A DNA stretch of 64,000 nt from Odontocerum albicorne (Eukaryota; Arthropoda; Insecta; Trichoptera; Odontoceridae), in the NCBI GenBank assembly GCA_949825065.1, contig OX463849.1:27826043-27890042 (forward strand). The letters are read 5' to 3'. Of this stretch, positions 33,843-43,629 are shown piece after piece. Both the position numbers and the translations under genes were made by a program. Position 1 is the first letter of the stretch. Every line of letters starts with the position of its first letter. The notes below the pieces were generated by a model that saw nothing but the letters and a program-made list of their open reading frames with translations, was not told where the DNA came from and ran no database searches.

Positions 33843-34033
33843 ACATTGTAACTTATTTTTATCAAACACTTTATTCCACTTTTTTGTGACGGTATAACCC
33901 TACCGGTTTCAAGGCTTTCACCTCATCACCAGGGGAGCACAGACAAGATGAGGTGAAAGCCTTGAAACCGGTAGGGTTATACCGTCACAAAATAGTGGAA
34001 TAAACAGTGTTTGATAAAAATAAATTACAATGT
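33843..34033. repeat. long inverted repeat, arms about 86 bp, 19-bp spacer
   Basis: Left arm 33843-33927 and right arm 33947-34033 are reverse complements with few small differences (for example GTGACGGTATAACCCTACCG against CGGTAGGGTTATACCGTCAC). The spacer is 33928-33946. The ACCGGTTTC / GAAACCGGT centre resembles a tail seen at 43410. Confidence 0.95.
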
Positions 34034-34034
34034 C

Positions 34035-34469
34035 TTTAAACCTCCACAACGTTAATGTCTTAACTATAAACAACATATAAATCTTTACAATTTGAAGTTT
34101 TCTTAATTGAGTTAAGACAGATGTTAATAAATTACAGTTTAATATTGCTGATATGAAGAATAAACCGGAAGACAACGCTAAGGTTCTATTAATAGTATAC
34201 AACCTTCGACTACTGGGGGTAACTGACTACTGGAGTAACGAATATGTGGAATTGAGCCATGTATAAAACCCACACTATTTACAATAAAGGTGACGCAGAA
34301 ATCTCTTTTGGACTCGCTCAACTATCAGATTATTCTGTATTCCTCTCGGGTTCCATATTATTGATAATCTACTACGAACCAGTGAATTATATATATAATA
34401 GATCTCATAAAATCGATAACATCAAACTCCCTAGAGACTCTTATCACGAATTTCAGAATTTAAATGGCA
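34035..34469. other. unassigned stretch
   Basis: AT-rich; a 71-codon frame at 34259 has no recognisable motif. Confidence 0.3.
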
Positions 34470-34677
34470 GATAAATACACACTCTCGATGAATACACACT
34501 ATCGATGAATACCCACTCTCAAAGAAATACACTCTCAATGAATACACACTCTCGACGAATACATACTGTCGATGAATACACATTCTCGATGAATACACAC
34601 TTTCGATGAATACACACTCTCGATGAATACACACTCTCGATGAATACACACTCTCCATGAATACACACTCTCTGTGA
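34470..34677. repeat. 17-bp minisatellite, about 12 units
   Basis: Unit GAATACACACTCTCGAT with one to three substitutions per unit. Confidence 0.93.
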
Positions 34678-34689
34678 AACACTTTTGTC

Positions 34690-35139
34690 ACTAGATTGAG
34701 GAAACGTCAGCCTTTTACCAGCAAAAGGTTATTGCATAAGAATAGTTATGGTGACCCACCAAATATCCCGCTATTTAATAATGTTTTAGGGCATGACTTT
34801 TAACCTCGTTAGCCGCCTTCCATGAACTGGCGAAGTTCATTAAATCCGGCCCATACACTTCCGCAGCGCTCTCTCACGCGACCAATTTCCCGGAAGTCTT
34901 ATCCATTTCCTCTCGCCATCGATCAACCCTCTCTCCCTTGCCCTCCCACCTTACAACACTATATTCAAATCGAGTAAATCTTTTATCGCTGTGTGTTATA
35001 AATAATTATAAAATTGCGTTGCTGTACCTGTAAAAATTTTCCTAGATCGAAAAGATAAGATCTCAATTGGTAAGACTGAAATATATTTATTTATTTTATT
35101 TTAAAATATACATTTATAATACATTACTAAGTATAATTG
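34690..35139. other. unassigned stretch
   Basis: Includes a pyrimidine-rich GC-richer part near 34850-34960; no element recognised. Confidence 0.3.
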
Positions 35140-35280
35140 GATCGATGTATGAAGACAGTAGCGTATATGCAAGAGTAAATGGGGAGCTTACTGACTTGTT
35201 TTAAATTACTAAAGACGTAAAGCAAGGATGGGTGATGTCACCTTAGTTGTTTAATTTATATGCATCATAGATTTATATGA
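35140..35280 (+). mobile_element. family F RT-core fragment
   Basis: Plus strand: SMYEDSSVYARVNGELTDLF, then KDVKQGWVMSPxLFNLYAS, the fingers/palm entry of family F. Stops are present. It joins a family G fragment at about 35285. Confidence 0.65.
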
Positions 35281-35284
35281 ATCT

Positions 35285-35510
35285 AAATATATGTATACGA
35301 TGAGTCGCTCGACTCTATAGGCACGTTGCTCGTGGCCAAGAAGATAGTTTGAAGAAGCTTGTGATCACTGAAAGCGTGGAAGGACAACGCACAAGAGGAA
35401 GAATCCCAATGCGTTGGACAGACCAAGTGAGAGACGCAACAGGACGACCCTTAACAACTGCTCTTCGAACTGTGGAGTACTGGGATGAATAGAGACGAGT
35501 CATCAAGGGT
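35285..35510 (+). mobile_element. RTE-like pol C-terminal fragment (family G, copy 2)
   Basis: In one plus-strand frame: ARGQEDSLKKLVITESVEGQ, RTRGRIPMRWTDQVRDATG, RPLTTALRTVEYWD. This is the terminal block of the lineage seen at 24.9 kb on the other strand. Confidence 0.75.
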
Positions 35511-35519
35511 AATAATTTA

Positions 35520-35763
35520 TTTATTAATCAAACTCCATTTATTAATTTATATTATCAAGTTTGTACATTAAATGTTTTCTTTGTAAATTACAGGTTTCCT
35601 TACTTCGTATAAGGGCTAAACATAATAAGTACAAAAAAAAACATTTATAAAGACTTATTTGATAAAAACAATAGTAAAAATGTATATGTTACTCTAAAAC
35701 TTTAGACAAAATGTAGCATGTTAAATAATATAAAAAAAAAATATTTCAAGTATTATACTGAAT
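35520..35763. other. unassigned AT-rich stretch
   Basis: No recognised content. Confidence 0.3.
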
Positions 35764-35869
35764 TTAAGAGACTTTCCTAAAGGAGTTGAGCGACACATGA
35801 AACACGTCTATATGAGGACGCTCGCGGTTAAAAAATTTGGTTGCTCCACCTAGCGAAATTTCCAAAGGC

Positions 35870-35883
35870 AGCTTGGTTCGACT
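35870..35883. other. target-site duplication, left, of I1
   Basis: AGCTTGGTTCGACT, repeated exactly at 37969-37982. Confidence 0.95.
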
Positions 35884-35890
35884 GTTTGAG

Positions 35891-35956
35891 TTATGTTTTC
35901 TCACAAAACTCAAACAGTTTGAGACATACTGTTTGAGTTCTGTGAGGAACATAATA
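35891..35956. repeat. 28-bp inverted copy of the I1 5' end
   Basis: 35891-35918 is the reverse complement, with a few mismatches, of 35929-35956 (ACTGTTTGAGTTCTGTGAGG onward), the first coding bases of I1. A 10-base spacer separates them. Confidence 0.85.
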
Positions 35957-37121
35957 TGATGATAGTAAGTACATGGTTTCAACTCCCTAAACGCAGACTA
36001 TATACATGGAAATCGCCACAGGACGTGCCAAACACATGTCCAGTAAGAAACCAAATTGATTATATCTTGATTGGAGGCAGATATCGTAACTGTATAAGAC
36101 TAGCCACAACGTTTGCAGGTGCTGACATCGGATCTGACCATAACCCACTAATAACATAGTTGATATCAAACTAAAACTGAAAGTTGTAAAGAAAAAGAAG
36201 GTAAATAACAAAATTGACGCTTCAAAGCTTCAAAATTGCTAAATAAGGAATACTGTTGCAAATCAACTTAATGAAAAAATTCAGCAAGTATCCACAAACA
36301 CCAACACTGATAATGTCGAAACACTATAGAACGAATTTAAAGATGTAATGCATAAAATTTGCAATGATCATCCAAAATGTGATCGAATGATTCGTAAAAA
36401 GTGCTGGATGACAGATGAAATTCTGGGATTGATGGAGCAAAGGAAAAGAGCTGTAAATGATCCGAATTAATACACAACTCTCCAAAGGTCAATAAAAAAA
36501 AATAAGAAAAGTAAAAGAGGAGTGGGTTAAACAACAATGTGAAGAACTGGAAAAACTCAATGAAATGCATTCAGTCTACACAAGAAAATGAAGCAGCTGT
36601 CTGGTCTGAATAAAAGGCTAGTACCTTCATGTCTAACAGATGAGTATAATAATTTAATTTTGAATGACTCTGATATTGTAAAGACATGGGAGAATTATAT
36701 AAGTGCGCTTTTTAATGACAACAGACCTGACATTTGTTTGTCTGCATTGGATTCTGGACCATCAATAATGAAATCTGAAATTCTCCATGCTATTTCTAAT
36801 AGTAAAAACAAAAAACCTGTGGACCTGACAAAGTACTCACTGAGATTTTAAAATTAATTGACGACAAGAACATTGACTACCTGTTAAGACGATAGAGTGA
36901 AACACGCAGACCTTGTTAAGATGCTTCAGGAACGGGGTATAGATGATAAGGATATAAATATTATTAAAAACCTGTACTAGGACCAAGAAGCTGTCATTAA
37001 ATTGGAAAATAACAAATCGAAAGGCATACCAGTTCAACGTAGAGTCCGACAGGGTTGTATTTTGTCACCTATGTTATTCAATCTGTAATCTGATATAGTT
37101 TTCAAGGAAGCACTATATAAC

Positions 37122-37943
37122 TTGAATCTGGGGGTCAAAGTGAATGGTGCATGCGTCAATAACATCAGGTACGCATATGATATGGTTGTTCTGGCAGACA
37201 GTATTGACGACCTTCAAACGCTTATAGATAGAATTAATGAAGCCGGTGTGAGGCTGGGGCTGAACATGAACGTGAGTAAAACTAAGTTCATGGTGTTTGG
37301 CCGGCAGGATCACGCAAGAGCACGTCTTACATTGAACGGTGCTGATATAGAGAGAGTGAAAAAAAAATACCTCGAAAGTATCCTAGTGGAAGACCTCGAC
37401 CCAGAAACCGAAGTCAAGTGCAGAATTGAATCATCTCATGCGGCTTTTAATAAAATGAGAAGCGTATTCTGCGATGATAATCTAAACTTGAAACTTCGAC
37501 AACGGTTAGTCAAATGCTACGTTTGGTCAGTGTTATTGCATGGAGTGGAATCATGGACCCTCAAAGTTAGTAGTATGAACCGACTGGAAGCATTCGAAAT
37601 GTGGATGCACCAGAGAATGCTACGGATACCCTGGACGGATATGGTCAGCAACACAAGGGTTCTTCAAAGAGCCAAAGTTGATAGAGAGTTGCTGACTAAT
37701 ATTAAAATTCGAAAGGTGTCCTACTTGGGGCATGTACGAGTACTTAGAGGAGCAAAATACAAATTACTGCATCTGATCATCCAAGGCAAAATAGAAGGCC
37801 GAAGAGGTGTTGGCAGTAGGCAAATCTCCTGGCTCCGCAATATACGTGATTGGACTGGCATAAGGGTCGTTGGAGATCTTTTTCGGGCTGCCGGGGACAA
37901 ATATGTCTACTCTCAGGTGATATTCAACGTTGGGGGGACCTGA
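37122..37943 (+). CDS. I1 reverse transcriptase, C-terminal open frame (273 codons)
   Basis: The longest open frame in the window. It begins just upstream of RT motif C and covers VCxNxIRYAYDMVVLADSID (YADD mutated to YAYD, which removes one catalytic Asp), LGLNMNVSKTKFMVFGR, VLLHGVESWTLKVSSMNRLE, AFEMWMHQRMLRIPW and GKIEGRRGVGSRQISWLRNI. Near residue 208 it reads YLGHVRVLRGAKY, where relatives read GHVLRG; the extra two residues are the TACGAG insertion at 37735. The ATG is internal to the pol frame and not a true start. Confidence 0.85.
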   Translation: MNLGVKVNGACVNNIRYAYDMVVLADSIDDLQTLIDRINEAGVRLGLNMNVSKTKFMVFGRQDHARARLTLNGADIERVKKKYLESILVEDLDPETEVKCRIESSHAAFNKMRSVFCDDNLNLKLRQRLVKCYVWSVLLHGVESWTLKVSSMNRLEAFEMWMHQRMLRIPWTDMVSNTRVLQRAKVDRELLTNIKIRKVSYLGHVRVLRGAKYKLLHLIIQGKIEGRRGVGSRQISWLRNIRDWTGIRVVGDLFRAAGDKYVYSQVIFNVGGT

Positions 37944-37968
37944 CATGACACTGGAAAGAAGAAGAAGA

Positions 37969-37982
37969 AGCTTGGTTCGACT
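37969..37982. other. target-site duplication, right, of I1
   Basis: AGCTTGGTTCGACT, identical to 35870-35883. Confidence 0.95.
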
Positions 37983-38039
37983 TCTATGGGTGCGTTGTCT
38001 CAAATAATTCTCGGAACATACAAACGATGACTGTATAGG

Positions 38040-38620
38040 AAGGATGGATTAACTAAATTACCTCTTAGCAAACAAAAAAAAGTGGACACCCAATCGAAGA
38101 GATCGTCTACTATCTAATGATCTGTAACTAAGCATCTCCAGTAAAAAGACTCATAGGAGTCACGATGCTCAGTCGTGAAATACGCGACAAGATGATGCTG
38201 ATGGACCTCTTATTGTCAGAGTTAACGCTGACACCTCGTATCATCATGGGCAGCTGGTCCCTGAAACCCCATCCCCAACAAGTGAAGCACCCGAAATACT
38301 TAAATTTACTAACTCTGTTGTGCGAATAATAATTGGATAATATTGAAATGATTGCGTTCCGGAGCCAGGCCAGGGCCAGCCAACCCTAAGCGGTACGGGT
38401 CTTAAATTAATTAAAACGGCCCATGACTAGATTAGCTCCAGAATCAGGGCAATCTTCCCAGGTCAATTTACTAACTGGAAAATTAAAGGTAATTTATTAT
38501 TTAATTTTTATGTGAAAATAAGTCCGATATATTATCCTTTAGATAGAATATTTTTTTATTATATTCTATCCCATAATTTATTTTTAAGGGTGATACTTCA
38601 ACACCGCCATCTGTGGAATA
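38040..38620. other. unassigned stretch
   Basis: Mixed composition, no element recognised. Confidence 0.3.
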
Positions 38621-38624
38621 ATAC

Positions 38625-38760
38625 ATGCAAACATAATATCCCGCTGTCTCCTTATCGAAGTAGGAATAGAGGAAAGAGCACCAGACTTTTATATCTCGAC
38701 ACACATCCTTCACCTCTTCATCATCGTTCTCATACACCTCCTACGATTTCTCTGTGAAAG
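38625..38760 (-). mobile_element. family F C-terminal end
   Basis: The minus strand reads RRCMRTMMKRxRMCVEIxKS, and another frame gives VKDVCRDIKVWCSFLYSYF. This is the MRRCMDVEEAKDVCR.RK.W end of family F, about 135 bp only. Confidence 0.6.
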
Positions 38761-38811
38761 GGTTAAGCAATACATTTTTTTGTTAATTAAGACCTGTTTT
38801 CTGTTATTTTA

Positions 38812-39010
38812 TTGTTGTGGACACTTACTCAGGCCACTACGAAGAAACTAGAAACTTTTGAAATGTGCTGCTATCGAAGAATGCTGATAGCCTCATGGGT
38901 TGACAAAGCCCGTAATGATAACATCTTGAAACGGATAAAAAGAGATATAGACGCTGGGAAATTCAATGCAGAAGAAGTATTTAAAGAAGATGTATCTCCT
39001 GGTTGAAGAA
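38812..39010 (+). mobile_element. RTE-like pol fragment (thumb/post-RT)
   Basis: The plus-strand frame LWTLTQATTKKLETFEMCCY, RRMLIASWVDKARNDNILKR, then IKRDIDAGKF matches the 'E.WTL....KLEAFEMWCYRRMLKI.W.D...N..VL..I' block. The upstream RT and downstream zinc-finger-like parts are missing. Confidence 0.7.
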
Positions 39011-39439
39011 TTTAAAGAAATGATATAATAGTAGAACCATGTCTTTATTCAGAGCTACTGTCTCAAGAGTCAAGATATTCATGATAATCTCCAATCTTAA
39101 AGAAGAGAGGAAGTTTGAAAAAGAAGAAGTAATTTCACAATAAATTTGACTATCGTAATTTGTGTTTTGTATGAAAATATGAAAGCTCGTATAAAATAGT
39201 TATCAAACCCCTTCGTCTCAGCTCGGAAAACAGTTTTGGTTGGAATAATTTATCGGTTTTCGCTCAGAGCGTTTCTCTACCCATACACTATACCACACTT
39301 TGAACTCGCTAACTCCAATCCATAAGCACTTATTCAAACATCCTCTCAAAATGGCTCGTATATGTTGAAGCACTCTTATACTTCTAGTACCGTGTTCAAA
39401 TAAATGTATTTAAATTGTGCGATTATTTCCAAAAGTGTA

Positions 39440-40130
39440 TGGGTGAATAATGAAAGATTGGAGCCAGTTGAGGAATTCAGTTAATTTGGTGGTATTTTCT
39501 CAGATTGTGGAAGAGTTAAGAGAGATATCGAAGAGTGCATAAGAAACAAAATCAATGGGATACTGAATCATATATACTCGTACCAGACAGTATATACGAG
39601 TACATCTGCTAAGATGATTGTTCACAGTTGTATTTTAGTGGTAACTTTGTTATATAGCTGTGATACGTGGACGTGGAAAAAGACGGAGAAGAGTCAAATA
39701 AATGCTGTAAAAATGCATTATTTGAGACGAACACATGGATGGATAATGTACGAGTATAACAGAATACAGAATGAAATGATTAGGGATGAATGTGAACTTA
39801 ATGGGGATTTGTTGAGTAAGATGAAGAAGAACACACTGAGATGGTTTGGACATGTGAAAAAATTAACGAAAAAAGACGTACAAAATAAATATTTAATATG
39901 AAAGTGAGTGGAAGGCATGGAAGAGAAACACCAAGAAAGGTTTGGTTGGTTCTAATGAATATTTTTTTGAAAGGACATGTAAATAGAATGTCAGAGAAAT
40001 CGTAGGTGTATGAAAAGGTTCATGGATGTGGAAAAGACAAGGAATGTGTGTCTAAATAGGAAAGTCTGGCACACTGTCCTCTCTGTCTACCCCAACAAGG
40101 AAATGCCAAGATGTTATTTATGTATGTATA
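39440..40130 (+). mobile_element. family F, long fragment carrying TACGAG insertions
   Basis: Blocks in order: NSVNLVVFSQIVEELREISK-like, SAKMIVHSCILVVTLLYSCD, TWTWKKTEKSQINAVKMHYL, RRTHGWIMYEYNRIQNEMIR, DECELNGDLLSKMKKNTLRW, FGHVKK, then RHGRETPRKVWLVLMN-like and RRCMKRFMDVEKTRNVCLNR with KVWHTVLSVYPNKE. It extends nearly to the end of the pol. Two six-base insertions (39595, 39749) separate it from its relatives; the second adds two residues (YE) after MY. Confidence 0.75.
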
Positions 40131-40204
40131 AACGAAAAATTAATGCTCAGCGCAACTGGAAGCAAACAGCAGCAGATAGAGCCAAATGGCGAAAAACTGT
40201 TTTG

Positions 40205-40985
40205 TTAGTCTTTTCATTCATTCATTTCACACCGCCCAAACCGTATCTGACTGCTCTTCTTCATCTTACTCAACACATCAGCAGTAAGTTCACATTCATC
40301 AATAATTCATTCCTTATTCTGTCATACTTTTCCACGAATTCAATAAAGGTAAAGGGAGGAAAACAGTTTAGGCAGTCAATCGGAGCGTGGTTGTTATTGC
40401 GACAGGAGTTTGACTACTTGGGCTTGCAAGAGGAATGGCTTGTGGAAAAGGTTTGTGTGAGCTCTTGAGTGTGGTGTTTTTTATTGTTTCATGTTTATGT
40501 TTTTATTTTTTAAATTTTTATGATAATATGCGGTACATTGTGGGGTAAGTGTTTTTGGTCTGTCTGGAGTGATGAAGTGTGAGGAGTTTGATTTCGTGTG
40601 ATGTATACATATGTAATTGAGTGTCACTATTTGTCAGGTTAATAAAATGTGCAACGGGGTTTTTATAATCAAAAATCAAGAAGTATCGATTTATTTTTTC
40701 ATGATATGTGTCCTCAGTGAGATACAGGCAAAATCTTAGTTTACTGGAGACACGATAAATGAAAGGCAACAAACCCAGATCCATTAAAATTGTGTGTCCC
40801 AATTAAATTACCTGTTGTCTTTTCACAAATGATGTATATTTCTTTTCATGTGTAAAATAAATAAATAAAATTCTACAGTATTTTTTCAGCTCGTCTACGT
40901 TTCACTTTCATGTATCAAAATTGACACTAAAACACTTAAGTGGAATATCATCTAAGCAGATTTTTATACTGTCTGGTTTGAGGGT
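40205..40985 (-). mobile_element. family F fragment interrupted by other repeats
   Basis: Minus-strand F sequence occupies 40205-40345 (RYGLGGVKxMNEx, then YDRIRNELLMNVNLLLMC-like) and 40870-40985 (the KPDSIKICLDDIPL-like block). About 525 bp of foreign DNA, including repeat m at 40690-40865, lies between. Confidence 0.55.
40690..40865 (+). repeat. repeat m, single copy
   Basis: CAGTGAGATACAGGCAAAAT, AGTTTACTGGAGACACGATA and AATTAAATTACCTGTTGTCT, as in the arms at 12.4-12.9 kb. Confidence 0.75.
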
Positions 40986-40989
40986 AGGT

Positions 40990-41619
40990 ATATGTTTAGT
41001 ACCCAATAATAAGTATGTAACAAGTATCTATTACATGCATATTAAAGACAAATTTTACGAAAATTGTAACAAAAAAGAAAATATAACTTTGATTTTCTCA
41101 GTGTACAATTTCCCGTTTCTACCCTAATTTCAGCGACGCTTTCCGGCAAGCGACAGACGAGTGCGGGCGTGCGGCCTACTGAAAAGTGACAACAGTAGTC
41201 TTCCGTTAAAAAAAAGGCATTACGATAAAGTTTTCAAAAAAGAACAAGGACTATAGAGCTGTCAATATTTTTAAACAGTAAGGTTCCATTTTTTTCGTGG
41301 TATTTTTAAATGAGTGTTTCAAAAAGGAAAAAAAATACATCGATCATTGAAATAAATTTGAAGTATTGAATGAATTCATATCTTCGCGAAAATTGTCACT
41401 TTCTTTTAGAACACGGATGATTTCTTCGATCGGGCGATAAGATACTCCTTTGCGTACCAACACACCACTCCGCATTTTATGTACGAGTATGTTTTTTTAA
41501 GCTTTATTGTTTTTTTTAAGTGAAACTTCTATAGGCACGGTAGGGCAAATTGGCCTGAACGTCACGAAAAGTGAAACGCTTTCGTTGTACGATTACTTTT
41601 AGAAATTTATAATCCATAA
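40990..41619. other. unassigned stretch
   Basis: No element recognised; TACGAGTA at 41482. Confidence 0.3.
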
Positions 41620-41935
41620 ATAATTAAATAAAATAAATAAATAAATGATAAATAATAATAAATAAATAAATAAGTAATATAATAATAAATAAATAATAAT
41701 AAAAAATTATTATAAATAAATAAATAATAAGAAATAAATCAATAAGTAATATAGTAATAAATAAATAATAAATAATATTAATAATAAATAACAATAAATA
41801 ATAATAAATAAATAATAAAAGTAATAAAAAATTATAAATAAAAATAATAATAAATTATAATAATTAAAAGAATAATAATAATTAATAATAATAAGAAAAA
41901 TAATAGTAAATTAAAATAATAAATAAAAATAATAA
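41620..41935. repeat. AAT/AAAT-rich low-complexity tract
   Basis: About 315 bp of irregular TAAATAA and AATAATAATAA strings with no fixed period. Confidence 0.95.
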
Positions 41936-41939
41936 TAAC

Positions 41940-42567
41940 CATTTCCTAATCCTAAAAAAATCGTTAAATGAAAAAAAACAAGGTATAAAATCAACTTTTC
42001 GAAGGAGCTAAGAAGTTCACTTCTACCGCGCGAGAGTCTCACGCATCTGTTTTTTTATTTGAAACATCTACTCGTATATGTTGTTTTCAGTGATGAGAGC
42101 ATTTCATTGATATACTCGTATGTGATAAGATGGTTAACTTAAAATAGGGATTCCTTGTTAGTCAGCCGACAGATCTACGGTATCTGAGCATAGTTCGAGT
42201 ATTTAACCATGATGGACGAAGGGTAAAATGTTTTTTTATGATTACTGAAATGTACCATATACTCGTATCTTTAAATTCCTACTAATTAACTAATGTATCT
42301 TATCATGTAAATAAATAAATACATTACTATTGAACTTAAGTTTTGTACTTACAAATCTCAATAATAAAAATAAGATTTCGTGACCGCCCTGCAAAAATTA
42401 ATCATTGTTTAACAAATACTTGGACTTGGATCTGTAAATTTTAAAAATAAAAGGCCTATTGTTTGAAAATAAGTATTTTTTTAACTCGAATTTAAATGAT
42501 TGTTTTCCAAATTCTGTTGTGGTTTGAAACAACTTAACGTTTTCAAGATATTCATTTATTGTGAACG
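41940..42567. other. unassigned stretch
   Basis: Holds three TACTCGTA octamers within 200 bp (42069, 42113, 42260); otherwise nothing recognised. Confidence 0.3.
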
Positions 42568-42752
42568 ACCCAGTATTGTGTTAATAACGTGTGATTTTGT
42601 GGACGGCTTCGTATTGTGTTGGTAACATGTGATTTTGTGGACGGCCCCGTAGTGTGTTGGTAACGTATGATTTTGTGGACGGCTATTATTGTGTTGGTAA
42701 CATGTGATTTTGTGGACGGCCCCGTATTGTGTTGGTAACGTGTGATTTTGTA
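42568..42752. repeat. 39-bp minisatellite, about 5 units
   Basis: Unit CGTATTGTGTTGGTAACGTG followed by TGATTTTGTGGACGGCCCC; the fourth unit has a short deletion. Confidence 0.93.
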
Positions 42753-42999
42753 CGATTTGATACACGTTTCTTTCTGATTGTTTTTGTTGTAATTGTGTAA
42801 AATTATTTTAAAGTTTTTTATATACCATATATTCTGTCCTTATTACGTAGAACAGCACAACTGGATCTTTTATTTTTTATTATTTTTGTTATAAGGTATA
42901 TTGTACCGTTTACTTGTATAAATAAGATGGCTGTTTCAGAAAAAGATAGATATAGAAATAAGCCTACTAGATACATCATGTACACAAAGAAGACATATC

Positions 43000-43620
43000 T
43001 TCTTTACCCATACATATTCTAATGCAATTCCTATGATTTCTCTGACTATTTACATTTTATTCTTTCAAAATGTAATCTACTTGATCTAACCATACTTTCC
43101 TTAGTCTTCCTCGACCACGCGTTCTATTTATATTTCCATTGTATATCAGTTTTGTTAGACTTTCTTCAACGAGTAATTCTCAATGTCCAAACCATCTGGT
43201 AGTTTTCTTTTTAATCTAACTTAATACATCAGCATTCATTTCAAATTCACCCCTTATTTCTTGAATCTTCGAAAAGACTTTAGTTTCAATTTGTGGTGCA
43301 CTTCTCTCCACCTACTTCATTCCTCTTATACTATTTACACTTACAGAAGAAATATATTATGAGCCATTTAGTTTATCTTCACCGGACAATGAAGACGGAA
43401 GTCTTCGAAACCGGTAGTAAACTCAAAATAAACCAGTGGTGAACACAAAAATATAAAATAAATGTTTTATTTATTCATTTAATTTCTTTTTTACATCATC
43501 CCTTAATTATTTGTTGCGTATTTTGTCGTACATTTTCACTCAATGTATTCTTCTAAGTGCACGCATTTCTACAGTATTTATTTATCTCAATGCATACGGT
43601 TCCACGTCAACGTTTTACTT
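43000..43620 (-). mobile_element. family F fragment split by an insertion
   Basis: Minus-strand F sequence at 43000-43262 (RTRGRGRLRKVWLDQVDYIL-like, KITRWFGHxELLVEE-like) and again at 43530-43620 (LRRIHxVKMYDKI-like, in pieces). The intervening 43290-43520 carries CGAAACCGGTAGTAAACTCA and AATAAACCAGTGGTGAACAC, a tail also related to the inverted repeat at 33.9 kb. Confidence 0.55.
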
Positions 43621-43629
43621 CGGTTAAAA

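Larger units (their letters stand above)
35884..37968 (+). mobile_element. RTE-like retrotransposon I1, endonuclease C-terminus to 3' end
   Basis: Translation starts inside the apurinic endonuclease domain (LFEFCEEHNMMIVSTWF, RRLYTWKSPQDVPNT, NQIDYILIGGRYRN, GADIGSDHNPLIT), where the DY and SDHNP catalytic motifs are visible. It passes through a decayed linker (36160-36850), RT (GCILSPMLFNL, RYAYDMVVLADS) and the post-RT region to 37943. The element ends in a GAA-type tail, (GAA)n at 37955-37970. Fourteen-base duplications flank it. Stops and frameshifts lie between 36160 and 37120, so it is inactive. Confidence 0.93.
35764..38003 (-). pseudogene. unknown reading frame interrupted by I1
   Basis: Omitting I1 and one copy of the 14-bp target duplication lets a minus-strand frame run on from MRQRTHRSRTK (right flank) into LPLEISLGGATKFFNRERPH and HVSLNSFRKVS (left flank), about 46 codons. 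I do not recognise the product. A basic, short peptide of this kind could be a transposon ORF fragment or chance; only the continuity across the insertion is notable. Confidence 0.3.

Noticed and set aside
39575..39582. TACTCGTA as another six-base insertion
   Set aside because: Family F copies at 28.4 and 55.9 kb have TACTCGAAC at the homologous place with equal length, so this octamer came from a substitution.
41620..41935. AAT-rich tract as a possible regulatory or origin element
   Set aside because: It is plain low-complexity sequence without phased motifs or conserved blocks.
43380..43415. Hammerhead-ribozyme-like motif (AATGAAGACGGAAGTCTTCGAAAC)
   Set aside because: There is a GAAA box and a stem-II-like hairpin, but the CTGATGA core is degenerate and no separate stem I or cleavage triplet in the right place can be drawn.
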